From the NCBI GenBank assembly GCA_963785075.1, contig CAWATW010000004.1:248001-312000 (forward strand): 64,000 nucleotides of DNA. Direction: 5' to 3'. The notes beneath the pieces are model-generated. The model was not told the origin of the DNA. It saw only the letters and a program-made list of their open reading frames with translations, and ran no database searches. Shown here in pieces: positions 43,449 to 51,529 of this stretch (position 1 is the first letter of the stretch; each line of letters begins with the position of its first letter). The position numbers and the translations under genes were made by a program. The stretch comes from JAOUGY01 sp963785075. GTDB taxonomy: Bacteria > Actinomycetota > Acidimicrobiia > Spongiisociales > ZC4RG35.

Positions 43449-43525
43449 TGGAGCTGGCGGCGGGACTCGAACCCGCGACCTGCTGATTACAAATCAGCTG
43501 CTCTAGCCAACTGAGCTACGCCAGC
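43449..43525 (-). tRNA. tRNA-Thr, anticodon TGT
   Basis: Complete cloverleaf: GCTGGCG/CGCCAGC acceptor, GCTC...GAGC D-arm, GCTGA/TCAGC anticodon stem with loop TTTGTAA (anticodon TGT), T-arm GCGGG-TTCGAGT-CCCGC. CCA is encoded at the 3' end (43449-43451). Confidence 0.95.
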
Positions 43526-43604
43526 GCTCGGCCCAGGATACCGGAGTGCGGTCGGACCCCAGACTGCTTCGTCGGTGCGTGGACGGGCGAAGTGTCGCCC
43601 ACTC

Positions 43605-44447
43605 TCAGACGAAGACCGGCGTCGCCATGGCGGCCGGCTTCGGCACGATCAGGAGGCTCTTCCCCAATGTGTCCAATCGCTCTGCTGTGTTTCCGATCGC
43701 CAGCCCGATGACTCCGGTTCGACCGGCCGAACCGACCACGACATCGTGGACGTACGAGGCCCGGGCGACACGCGAAAGCGCCTGATCGACGCTGCCCTCC
43801 TCCATCGTGATCTGCCAGCGAACTCCATCGAGTCGACAGGATCGGAGAAGGTTGTTCAGACGCCGCCGAGCACACCAGACGGCCTCGTCCTTGAGATCGG
43901 CGATCTCTTGACGCGAGAGGGCGAGCCGGGAGGACCGCATGAAACTCTCGCCCGCCAGCGCCCAGGCGTGGACGATGTGAAGCCGACCGCTTCGCCTGCG
44001 CGCCAGCTCAGCACCCGTCTCGACGACCAGTCCGTGGAGCGCATCGGACGCCGTCGCCTGATCGGGGAACGGACCAACCGCCACGGCAACGTCCGAGCCG
44101 AGCGGCCTCACCGACGGCACGACCCAGATCGGAGCGGAGACCTGCCGAACGAGGCGCCGTCGAGCGGCTCGTCGACCGAAGTGGCCATCGCCGACCACCA
44201 CCAGGTCACAGCGTTCGTCTTGGACGATGTCCCCCAAGTCGCGATCGGGCCATTTGGAGGCAGACCGGACCTCGATGTCGAGACCGGCGGTGTCGAGTTC
44301 TTCGAGAGCCCGGAGGTCTGGATCGGACGCCAACACAGTGACGGTGACCGGCCTTCCAGCGGCTGCAAGCAGGGCCGCATCCATGAGCGCACGCGACGAC
44401 CGCGGGTCGTCGTCGGGGACGACGATCACATTTCGTACGGCGTCCAT
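43605..44447 (-). CDS. universal stress protein, two-domain
   Basis: 280 residues from the ATG at 44447 with GGAGG upstream. Two UspA folds in tandem: NVIVVPDDDPRSSRALMDAA to PIWVVPS, and VAVAVGPFPDQATASDALHG to SLLIVPKP. The second has the ATP-binding glycine motif VVGSAGRTGVIGLAIGNTAE (G-2x-G-9x-G-S/T type); the first lacks it. Tandem Usps bind ATP and modulate stress or dormancy functions. It lies just downstream of the tRNA-Thr gene on the same strand orientation. Confidence 0.85.
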   Translation of the reverse strand: MDAVRNVIVVPDDDPRSSRALMDAALLAAAGRPVTVTVLASDPDLRALEELDTAGLDIEVRSASKWPDRDLGDIVQDERCDLVVVGDGHFGRRAARRRLVRQVSAPIWVVPSVRPLGSDVAVAVGPFPDQATASDALHGLVVETGAELARRRSGRLHIVHAWALAGESFMRSSRLALSRQEIADLKDEAVWCARRRLNNLLRSCRLDGVRWQITMEEGSVDQALSRVARASYVHDVVVGSAGRTGVIGLAIGNTAERLDTLGKSLLIVPKPAAMATPVFV

Positions 44448-44555
44448 CGAAATCCTCCCAACGTGTCGGGCCCGATGGAGCAACTGTCGCGAGTCGATGT
44501 GACGACCCGTTGACGGTCGTGCGCGACTCTCTTGACTTCCCGTGACGAGCCGTGC

Positions 44556-45473
44556 TCAGTCGAGCCGATCCTCGATCCAGCGGAGGATGTCGGCCTGCAC
44601 CTCGTCGCGGTTGGTCTCGTTGAGGATCTCGTGTCTCGCATCGGGGTAGAACCTGGACGTCAAGTCCTCCAGGCCCTGCGCCTCGTACCGGTCGATGAGC
44701 ACCTGGGTCGTCTCGGCGAACCCACCCGCCGGGTCTTTGTCACCAGATGCGATCAGGACCGGGAGAGACTTGGGAATCTGGTCCTCGTCGTCCCAGGTGT
44801 CGGACATGGCCTGGAAGAAGTCCTTGACGAATCCGTTGCTGAATGCGAACGAACCCGACCACGGATCGTCGACGTACTTCTGCACCTCGGCCTGGTCCCG
44901 GGAGAGCCACTCGAACCCCGTATCGCCGCCGAAGGGCTCGTTGAAGGATCCGAACATCTGGGCCAGCATCATCGATGGCGCTTCCCGGCCCTCGGCCGTG
45001 ATGGCTCCGTCCACGGCGGCGAGCAGTGCGGTCGGGTCGCCCAGGGTGCCCCACGACCCGGTGAGGATCGCTCCCGCGATGCGGCCGCCGTGCTCTTCGA
45101 TGTACTGCTGGACGACGATCGAGCCCATCGAATGACCGAGCACGAAGACCGGCACACCGGGGTGGTCGCCCTCGATGATGTCGGTGAGGTGGGCGAAGTC
45201 GCGGACGATCCCATTCCAACCATCGCTGCCGGCAAGGCCGGCGCGTTCCAGGGTGCCGGCCGTCTCACCATGTCCACGGTGGTCGGGCGCATAGACGGCG
45301 ATCTCATGGTCGTTCAGATACTCGGCGAATCGCTGATACCGCAATGAATGCTCGACCGCACCGTGGGCGACCTGCAGGACGGCCCGAACACCACCGAGCG
45401 GCTCCCACCGGCGCACGAAGATCTCGAACCCGTCCGAGTCGGTGAACGTGAAGGTGGTGGCGGAACTCGACAT
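44556..45473 (-). CDS. alpha/beta hydrolase, monoacylglycerol-lipase type
   Basis: 305 residues. Serine hydrolase of the Hydrolase_4/monoglyceride lipase group: VLQVAHGAVEHSLRYQRFAE, YAPDHRGHGET, nucleophile GHSMGS at about residue 114, acid in SGDKDPAGG near 243 and histidine in ARHEILNE near 283. It probably releases fatty acids from monoglycerides or related esters in the cytoplasm, consistent with the WS/DGAT gene elsewhere in the window. Confidence 0.88.
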   Translation of the reverse strand: MSSSATTFTFTDSDGFEIFVRRWEPLGGVRAVLQVAHGAVEHSLRYQRFAEYLNDHEIAVYAPDHRGHGETAGTLERAGLAGSDGWNGIVRDFAHLTDIIEGDHPGVPVFVLGHSMGSIVVQQYIEEHGGRIAGAILTGSWGTLGDPTALLAAVDGAITAEGREAPSMMLAQMFGSFNEPFGGDTGFEWLSRDQAEVQKYVDDPWSGSFAFSNGFVKDFFQAMSDTWDDEDQIPKSLPVLIASGDKDPAGGFAETTQVLIDRYEAQGLEDLTSRFYPDARHEILNETNRDEVQADILRWIEDRLD

Positions 45474-45554
45474 CTCGTGCCCTTTCTCGACGACTCGAGC
45501 GGTCCTGGCACGGCCGCTCTCAGGTCGAACGCTACCGAGTCGGGACGTACTGGG

Positions 45555-46271
45555 TCAGCCGGAGCGCACCCGCATGACCTCGAAAGCCGCCAGGGCGGAC
45601 GCCACCGACGCATTCAGGCTTTCGACGCCCGGGGCCATCGGGATCGTGGCCACCAGGTCGACCCGCTCGCGTACCAGTCGATGCAATCCTGTCTCGCCAC
45701 CGACGACCAACGCCACCGGCTCCGCCAGCAGGTCGAGACCGAAGATACTGCGATCGCCGTCAGCATCGAGACCCACGGTCCACACTTCCAGACGCTTGCA
45801 GCGATGCACGGCGTCGGCGATCGAGGACACCTCTGCGACGCGGCACCGCTCCAGCGCTCCTGCAGCCGCTTTGAAAGCCGCTGCGCCCAGCGGGGCAGAC
45901 CGTCGGGTCGGAACCACCACGCGCGGGATCCCGGCGGCAACGGCGCTCCGAACGATCGCCCCCACATTGTGGGGATCCTCGACATGGTCGACCAGCAGCA
46001 GGGAGGCGGGTGTCGCCTCCGCCACCAGATCTTGGATCGACACAAACGGAATCGGTTCACACCGGGCCACCACCCCTTGAGGAGCAGTGGTGCGGGCCAT
46101 CGGTCGGACATCGTCGACGTGTTCCACCTCGACGCCATGGTTGCGAGCGGCATCAGTGAAGCGGTCGCCCCTCCCCCGTTCGATCAGGAGCTTACGTACG
46201 CGTCCGGCCTCCAACGCCGCCTGCACGGCGTGGATGCCTTCGACGCTATCGCCGAACCCAGCGAGTGCCAT
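45555..46271 (-). CDS. rlmB: 23S rRNA 2'-O-ribose methyltransferase, TrmH/RlmB family
   Basis: 238 residues from the ATG at 46271 (an ATG at 46280 is possible). N-terminal L30e-like RNA-binding part (FGDSVEGIHAVQAALEAGRV), then a SpoU/TrmH knot: LLLVDHVEDPHNVGAIVRSA (motif 1), VALVVGGETGLHRLV (motif 2) and IPMAPGVESLNASVASALAA (motif 3), which form the SAM-binding trefoil knot. It overlaps the 3' end of cysS, the standard actinobacterial cysS-rlmB arrangement. Confidence 0.92.
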   Translation of the reverse strand: MALAGFGDSVEGIHAVQAALEAGRVRKLLIERGRGDRFTDAARNHGVEVEHVDDVRPMARTTAPQGVVARCEPIPFVSIQDLVAEATPASLLLVDHVEDPHNVGAIVRSAVAAGIPRVVVPTRRSAPLGAAAFKAAAGALERCRVAEVSSIADAVHRCKRLEVWTVGLDADGDRSIFGLDLLAEPVALVVGGETGLHRLVRERVDLVATIPMAPGVESLNASVASALAAFEVMRVRSG

Positions 46272-47661
46272 CCGCCCCATCCTCGATCGAGACACCGATC
46301 TCACCGAGACGGTCACGGATGAGATCGCTGGTGGCGAAATCGCGGTCGGCCCGCGCCTGGGCGCGGTGAGCGACCAGTGCATCGAGCGTGGAATCGACGG
46401 ACCCGTCGGCGGCGACCCCCAGCTCACCGGCGAGAGCGGACACCGCTCCATCGATGTCGCTCAACTCCCGAGCGACCGGCCGGAGACCGAGCACATCGAC
46501 CATCTCGTGAACGGCTGCCATCAGGGCGGCCGCGCCCTGCCCGGAGTCGAGCGCACGGTTGGCGTCGCGAATGGCGTCGAACACGACGCCGAGTGCATCC
46601 GGTGTCCCGAAGTCCTCGTCCATCGCTTGCCGAAACCGATCGAGCACCGACTCGTCCGGTTCGACAGCGTCGGATCGTGGGGATCGATCCAATGTCCGCT
46701 CGATGCGCTGAAGGGCGGTCTGTGCCTCCCGGACCAGCTCCTCGCTGAACTCCAGCGGCGACCGGTAGTGCGCACGAAGGTAGAGCAGACGAACGGCCAG
46801 GCCCCCGTAGGCGTCGATCGCCTCGCGCAGGTCGATCACATGGCCTGTCGACTTCGACATCTTCTCGCCGCCGAGATTCACCATGCCGTTGTGCAGCCAA
46901 TATCGGGCGAAGGTCTCGCCGCTGAGACCCTCGGACTGTGCGATTTCGTTCTCGTGATGAGGGAAGATCAGGTCAGACCCGCCGCCATGGATGTCGAAGG
47001 TCACGCCCAGATGCTTTTTCGACATTGCGGAGCACTCGATGTGCCACCCTGGCCGTCCGGCACCCCACGGCGACTCCCAAGCCGGCTCGCCTGGTTTGGC
47101 CGCCTTCCACAATGCAAAGTCGAGCGGGTCGTGCTTGGACTCCGACACTTCGATACGGGCTCCCGCCCGCATGTCATCAGGGTTTCGGCCCGACAGCTTT
47201 CCGTAGCCTTCCAAGGTCCGGACCGAGAAGTAGACATCGCCGTTGTCCGCCGGATAGGCGAGACCGCGATCGATCAGCCCCTGGATCATGTCGAGCATCT
47301 CGGGGATGTGCTCCGTGGCGCGAGGCTCGACGTCGGGGTGCAGCACTCCGAGGTCGTCGAACACACCTCGGAAGATCGCCACCATCCGCTCGGCGCGCCC
47401 CGCCATCGTCTCACCCGCCTCCTTGGCCGCAGCGATGATCTTGTCCTCGACGTCGGTGATGTTCTGGACGTAGACGACATCGAATCCGCGCCACTCGAGG
47501 TAGCGCCGGATCATGTCGAAGACCACTGCAAATCGTCCGTGCCCCAGATGCGGTTCCGACTGCACAGTGGGGCCGCACACATACATGCCGACTCTGTCGG
47601 GTGTCTGCGGTTCGAAGGGCTCGAGAACGCGGCCGAGGGTGTTGTAGACCTGAATCGTCAT
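46246..47661 (-). CDS. cysS: cysteinyl-tRNA synthetase
   Basis: 471 residues. Class I synthetase with HIGH-type motif in CGPTVQSEPHLGHGR (HLGH), zinc ligands including GWHIECSAM and FPHHENEIAQSE, and KMSKS in GGEKMSKSTGHVID. ATG at 47661 (MTIQVYNTLGR) chosen over an upstream in-frame codon at 47694 that would overlap ispF. Its C-terminal end overlaps rlmB by 26 bases. Confidence 0.96.
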   Translation of the reverse strand: MTIQVYNTLGRVLEPFEPQTPDRVGMYVCGPTVQSEPHLGHGRFAVVFDMIRRYLEWRGFDVVYVQNITDVEDKIIAAAKEAGETMAGRAERMVAIFRGVFDDLGVLHPDVEPRATEHIPEMLDMIQGLIDRGLAYPADNGDVYFSVRTLEGYGKLSGRNPDDMRAGARIEVSESKHDPLDFALWKAAKPGEPAWESPWGAGRPGWHIECSAMSKKHLGVTFDIHGGGSDLIFPHHENEIAQSEGLSGETFARYWLHNGMVNLGGEKMSKSTGHVIDLREAIDAYGGLAVRLLYLRAHYRSPLEFSEELVREAQTALQRIERTLDRSPRSDAVEPDESVLDRFRQAMDEDFGTPDALGVVFDAIRDANRALDSGQGAAALMAAVHEMVDVLGLRPVARELSDIDGAVSALAGELGVAADGSVDSTLDALVAHRAQARADRDFATSDLIRDRLGEIGVSIEDGADGTRWVRR

Positions 47662-47690
47662 GAGCCCTCGATGATAAGGGAGCGTCGAGG

Positions 47691-48179
47691 TCACTCCGCC
47701 TCGTCACATGCCGCGGTTACAACGGCCATCGCCGCGATCCCCTCGGCGCGCCCGACCAGGCCCAGACCGTCAGTGGTCGTGGCCTTCACCGACACGTTGG
47801 ACGCAGCGATGCCGAGCACCCCGGCGAGACCTGCCGCAATCTGCTCACGGAAGGGCGAAACGCGGACGTGCTCGGCCACAACCGTCACATCGACGAAGGT
47901 GGCGCGAACGCCGGCGTGTGCCGCCATGTCGACGACTCGGAGCAACAGGTCGAGAGACGGGGCGTCCGCCCACGCGGGGTCCGAGGAAGGGAAGTGCTGA
48001 CCGAGGTCGCCGAGACTGGCAGCGCCGAGCACTGCATCACAAACAGCATGGGCCGCCACGTCGCCGTCAGAAGTGGCGTGAACGCCCACCGTGGAATCGA
48101 CGACCACTCCGCCCAGAACCACCGGGGGCTGGTCGCTCAACGGGTGAACATCGAAGCCCCAGCCGACACGCACACTCAT
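47691..48179 (-). CDS. ispF: 2-C-methyl-D-erythritol 2,4-cyclodiphosphate synthase
   Basis: 162 residues, standard length. Zn site GFDVHPL, SDGDVAAHAVCDAVLGAASL with the conserved HAxxDAxLGA-type motif, and KATTTDGLGLVGRAEGIAAM at the C terminus. It makes MEcPP in the non-mevalonate isoprenoid pathway. The usual partner ispD is absent from the 22-bp gap to carD. Confidence 0.95.
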   Translation of the reverse strand: MSVRVGWGFDVHPLSDQPPVVLGGVVVDSTVGVHATSDGDVAAHAVCDAVLGAASLGDLGQHFPSSDPAWADAPSLDLLLRVVDMAAHAGVRATFVDVTVVAEHVRVSPFREQIAAGLAGVLGIAASNVSVKATTTDGLGLVGRAEGIAAMAVVTAACDEAE

Positions 48180-48201
48180 GAGGCGTCAGCCGTGTGGCCG
48201 G

Positions 48202-48753
48202 CTATTCGACCGGTTCGAAGGTCGGCAGCGCTCGATCGAGCTTCTTCACGGCCTCTTCGTCATCGATGTCCAGGGCGAACTGGAGCTCGGACGTCAGTGT
48301 GAGGCGAGCTTTCGAGAGCATCCTCTTGAGGGCGGGCGAGATGCCTTTCGTCTGCTGGGCGAAGTTGAGGTCGCGCACCACTTCGGCGACCTGGAAGATG
48401 TCGCCGGACGTCATCTTCTCGTTCAGCACCTTGTACCAGCGTGACCAGTTGGAACCAGCCTCTTGGGGCTCGTCTTTGAGCACGGAGAGCACGTTTCGGG
48501 CCTGCGTCTTGGAGATGATCGGACGGATCACCTCTTCGATCCGGTCGACGGGCACCATCACGGTGAGCTGCTCGGTGGCGATGTCGAGGACGAAGTAGTC
48601 CTTCCTTTCGCCTGCGAACTCCTGCTTCACCTTCTTTGCGATTGTCGCAGCTCCATGCTGGGGGTGGACGACTTTGTCACCCACCCCATACTTGGAGCTC
48701 TTCGAGCTCTTGGAGGCGCGGCTGGACGAGGATTCTGATTTCTTGGCAGTCAT
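48202..48753 (-). CDS. carD: CarD-type transcriptional regulator
   Basis: 183 residues. After a Ser/Lys-rich start of ~20 residues, the RNA-polymerase-interacting Tudor-like domain begins (YGVGDKVVHPQHGAATIAKK) and the helical DNA-binding part follows (QARNVLSVLKDEPQEAGSNW, SRWYKVLNEKMTSGDIFQVA with the conserved Trp that wedges the promoter bubble). It stabilises open complexes, chiefly at rRNA and housekeeping promoters. Confidence 0.94.
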   Translation of the reverse strand: MTAKKSESSSSRASKSSKSSKYGVGDKVVHPQHGAATIAKKVKQEFAGERKDYFVLDIATEQLTVMVPVDRIEEVIRPIISKTQARNVLSVLKDEPQEAGSNWSRWYKVLNEKMTSGDIFQVAEVVRDLNFAQQTKGISPALKRMLSKARLTLTSELQFALDIDDEEAVKKLDRALPTFEPVE

Positions 48754-48800
48754 ACAGAGCAACTCATTCTACCAGCGACCGGCACCTAGCCGGTCAGTGG

Positions 48801-49859
48801 TCACGGAGACCACGTCTCGGCGCTGGCCAACAGCCGGTCGAAGTAGTAGCGAAGCTGCCGCGCTCGCACCTCCCCCACCCCTTCCACGCGTTCGAGCTCT
48901 TCGACGCTGGCGGAGATGAGACTCTCGAAATCCTTGAAGTGGTGGACGGTCGACTCCCTCACATGCTCGGGGATTCGTCCGGCCTTCGACATCAGACGCA
49001 GTCCCTGGGGTGCGGTGAGCACGTCGAGGTCCTCGTAGGACACCGCCTTCGCCACCCTGGTGGGGTCGACGAGGTCGGTATCGGGCAGCGACTCCAGGGC
49101 TTGGACGGCGCGTTCAACCGCCCTGCGCCCGCGGCCTGTCCGGTAGTCCTCGAGAGTCAGATCGCGCATATGTTCCACACCTCTGAGCAGATCTGCGATC
49201 TGCACGGTGGCGAGGCGTCCCTCGTCGCCGAGTGCGACGGCGTTTCGTTCGATCGTCTCGCCCACCCGACGAACCAGCTCCGAACGTTGAAGCAACGTCA
49301 CCACTGCCCGGTACGTGGCCATCCCGGACACCTCGAGAGTGGTGAGCAGCGATTCGGCCTCGTCGCGTTGACGGCGAAGCCTGTCGAGGTTCTGGAGATC
49401 CTGATTCACCCTGGCAGCGACGGCGGCGGGACTCGGGAGTTCGATCTTCTCCCCATCGATGTAAAGCGTCGCCACTCGGCGGCCCTCAGACACAGCCACC
49501 ACCGGCACCGATGTCTGTCGTGCGACCCGTTCGGCGGTGCGATGGCGCGAGCCGGTCTCGTCCGTGGCTATGGACGAATCGGGAACGAGGTGCACGTTGG
49601 CGCTGATGATGTGCACTGCGTGGTTGTCCAGCACGATGCCGCCGTCCATCTTCGCCAACTCGGCGAGCCGCGCCGACGTGAAAGATGCTTTCTGGAGTTT
49701 GAATCCACCGCTCGAGATCTCGTCGATCTCGGGACCGGAACCAAGAACGATCAATGCGCCCTTGCCCGCCTGCAAGATCCGTTCGATGCCGGTTCTGAGC
49801 GCCGTCCCCGGCGCCAGCCGTTCGAGAGTTTCGAGGGTGGTAGAGGTGTTCCCTGCCAC
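48801..49859 (-). CDS. disA: diadenylate cyclase DisA
   Basis: 352 residues. N-terminal DAC domain makes c-di-AMP: KMDGGIVLDNHAVHI with the DGG/A motif near residue 71, and DETGSRHRTAERVARQT (RHR motif) near residue 100. A helical spine follows, then a C-terminal HhH region that binds branched DNA (LERVEGVGEVRARQLR). Scans DNA and signals integrity through c-di-AMP. Co-directional with radA, 13 bases apart. Confidence 0.95.
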   Translation of the reverse strand: MAGNTSTTLETLERLAPGTALRTGIERILQAGKGALIVLGSGPEIDEISSGGFKLQKASFTSARLAELAKMDGGIVLDNHAVHIISANVHLVPDSSIATDETGSRHRTAERVARQTSVPVVAVSEGRRVATLYIDGEKIELPSPAAVAARVNQDLQNLDRLRRQRDEAESLLTTLEVSGMATYRAVVTLLQRSELVRRVGETIERNAVALGDEGRLATVQIADLLRGVEHMRDLTLEDYRTGRGRRAVERAVQALESLPDTDLVDPTRVAKAVSYEDLDVLTAPQGLRLMSKAGRIPEHVRESTVHHFKDFESLISASVEELERVEGVGEVRARQLRYYFDRLLASAETWSP

Positions 49860-49872
49860 GGCTGGCAGGCTA

Positions 49873-51180
49873 TCACTTCGTTGCTTCGAGCGCCGTTCTC
49901 ACGGCGTCCGTGAGGCGCATACCCGAGCCCGTCTCCGGGGCGATCACGCGCTCTACGCCGACCCTGCCGGATTCTTCTTTCCGGCGGAGCTCGAACGGGA
50001 CCGCACGGACCTCGCCGGCCAGTCCGACCTCGCCCCAGGCAGCAGTCGGGCCAAGCGGGATGTCGAGCACAGATGAAGCAACCGCCAGAGCAACTGCCAG
50101 GTCGCAGGCAGGCTCGTCGAGCCTCCATCCTCCTACGACGTTGACGTAGACCTCGTGATCGGACACCTTGATTCGACAGTGACGCTCGAGCACGGCGAGG
50201 AGTTGGTGGACTCTGGCGGCGTCGACTCCACGTACCGAACGTCTCGGTTGGGCCTGCGTGGTCGGAGAGACCAGCGCCTGGATCTCCACCATCACCGAGC
50301 GCCGCCCCTCGACGGCCGGAAACACGATGGTGCCGGGCACGTTCGACTGCCATTCGGCGAGGAAGGCGGCGGAAGGATCGGCCACCTCCATCAGGCCATC
50401 ACCGTGCATGTCGAAGAGCGCCACGACGTGGGTGGCCCCAAAGCGATTCTTGTAACTTCTCAACGCCCGGAGGCCGCGGTCGGGGTCGCCCTCCAGCGAG
50501 AGAACAACGTCGACCATGTGCTCGAGTAGCTTCGGCCCGGCGAGTCCGCCCTCCTTGTTGACATGGCCGACGATCACAGTGGCCATCCCGTTGACCTTGG
50601 CGTGACGAATCAGACGGGCAGCGCTCTCACGTACCTGGCTCACCCCGCCAGGAGCGGAACTCACCTCGGGGACGCCCACGGTCTGGATCGAGTCGACGAT
50701 CAAGACCTCGGGCTTGGACTGGTCGGCGCTCGCCAGAATGCGGTCGACGTCGTCATCGGCGAGCAGCAACACGTCGTCGCCGCCGATCTCCAGGCGCGCC
50801 GCCCGCATGCCGACCTGCTCGGCCGACTCCTCGGCGGTCGCAATGAGCGTGCGCGCCCCCTGCGCCGCCAATGACCCCGCCATTTGGAGCAGCAACGTCG
50901 ACTTGCCCACGCCGGGCTCGCCTCCGACGAGGATCACCGACCCGGCCACCAACCCTCCGCCCAAGACCCGATCGAGCTCGCCGACGCCGGTGTTCATGCG
51001 CTGGAAGGACTCCGAGCCCACCTTGGCGAGCGGAAGCGCGGTGGGCGCCTGAACCTTGCGCTTCGATGCGCGCGGCGCCTCCTCGATCAGCGGCTCGGGA
51101 CGCTTGCACTGTGGGCAGAACCCCATCCACTTCGAGCCCGAATACCCACACGACTCGCAGACATAGACCATGGTCGGCAT
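49873..51180 (-). CDS. radA: DNA repair protein RadA (Sms)
   Basis: 435 residues. N-terminal zinc finger CESCGYSGSKWMGFCPQCK, RecA-like ATPase with Walker A GGEPGVGKSTLLLQ, the RadA-specific KNRFG motif (SYKNRFGATHVVALFD), and a C-terminal Lon-like domain (VNVVGGWRLDEPACDLAVAL). It drives branch migration in recombination. radA-disA adjacency is conserved in many actinobacteria and firmicutes. Confidence 0.96.
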   Translation of the reverse strand: MPTMVYVCESCGYSGSKWMGFCPQCKRPEPLIEEAPRASKRKVQAPTALPLAKVGSESFQRMNTGVGELDRVLGGGLVAGSVILVGGEPGVGKSTLLLQMAGSLAAQGARTLIATAEESAEQVGMRAARLEIGGDDVLLLADDDVDRILASADQSKPEVLIVDSIQTVGVPEVSSAPGGVSQVRESAARLIRHAKVNGMATVIVGHVNKEGGLAGPKLLEHMVDVVLSLEGDPDRGLRALRSYKNRFGATHVVALFDMHGDGLMEVADPSAAFLAEWQSNVPGTIVFPAVEGRRSVMVEIQALVSPTTQAQPRRSVRGVDAARVHQLLAVLERHCRIKVSDHEVYVNVVGGWRLDEPACDLAVALAVASSVLDIPLGPTAAWGEVGLAGEVRAVPFELRRKEESGRVGVERVIAPETGSGMRLTDAVRTALEATK

Positions 51181-51231
51181 CGTAGAGGCGTCGGGTGACA
51201 GAATCGCGCGGGCCCAAGCGGACGGGCAGCG

Positions 51232-51273
51232 GTCTCCTGTCTCCAGTCTCGAGTCTCCGGTCTCGAGTCTCCG
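51232..51273. repeat. 14-bp tandem repeat (3 units)
   Basis: GTCTCGAGTCTCCG at 51246-51259 and 51260-51273, preceded by a diverged unit at 51232. It lies just upstream of radA, in its 5' region. A related loose ACGAGCAACGAG stretch follows to ~51302. Confidence 0.8.
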
Positions 51274-51366
51274 ACCACGAGAAACGAGCGACGAGCAACG
51301 AGGTGTCCGGATGCCGCCGGGGACTGGCGGCCGGAGACTGCGACTGCCCGGGCCTGGCCCGGGCTC

Positions 51367-51492
51367 CTAGTCGGCGGAGCGCTTGGCGACGGTCCAGATC
51401 AACCATGCCACGAGGGTGGCCAACACTATTCCGGCCAGAACAGAACCTGGTCCCCAGCCTTCGGTTGGTCGGATCGTCGCCCAGATGTGCAC
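51367..51492 (-). CDS. putative 41-aa single-span membrane protein
   Basis: Minus-strand ORF from a GTG at 51492. The product is MHIWATIRPTEGWG, then a hydrophobic helix (SVLAGIVLATLVAWLIWTVA), then KRSAD. Positive-inside ending fits an inner-membrane microprotein. It sits between radA and the divergent zinc-ribbon gene; too short for confident calling. Confidence 0.4.
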   Translation of the reverse strand: MHIWATIRPTEGWGPGSVLAGIVLATLVAWLIWTVAKRSAD

Positions 51493-51529
51493 AGCCGTGG
51501 CACAATAGCTCGCCCCCTAGAAAGACGAC

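Noticed and set aside
43195..43506. ORF ending in the GGTRTRDLLITN sequence
   Set aside because: This is the well-known false protein read from the antisense of a tRNA gene (here tRNA-Thr).
46087..48000. 637-codon + frame opposite cysS/ispF
   Set aside because: Antisense to conserved housekeeping genes with intact motifs.
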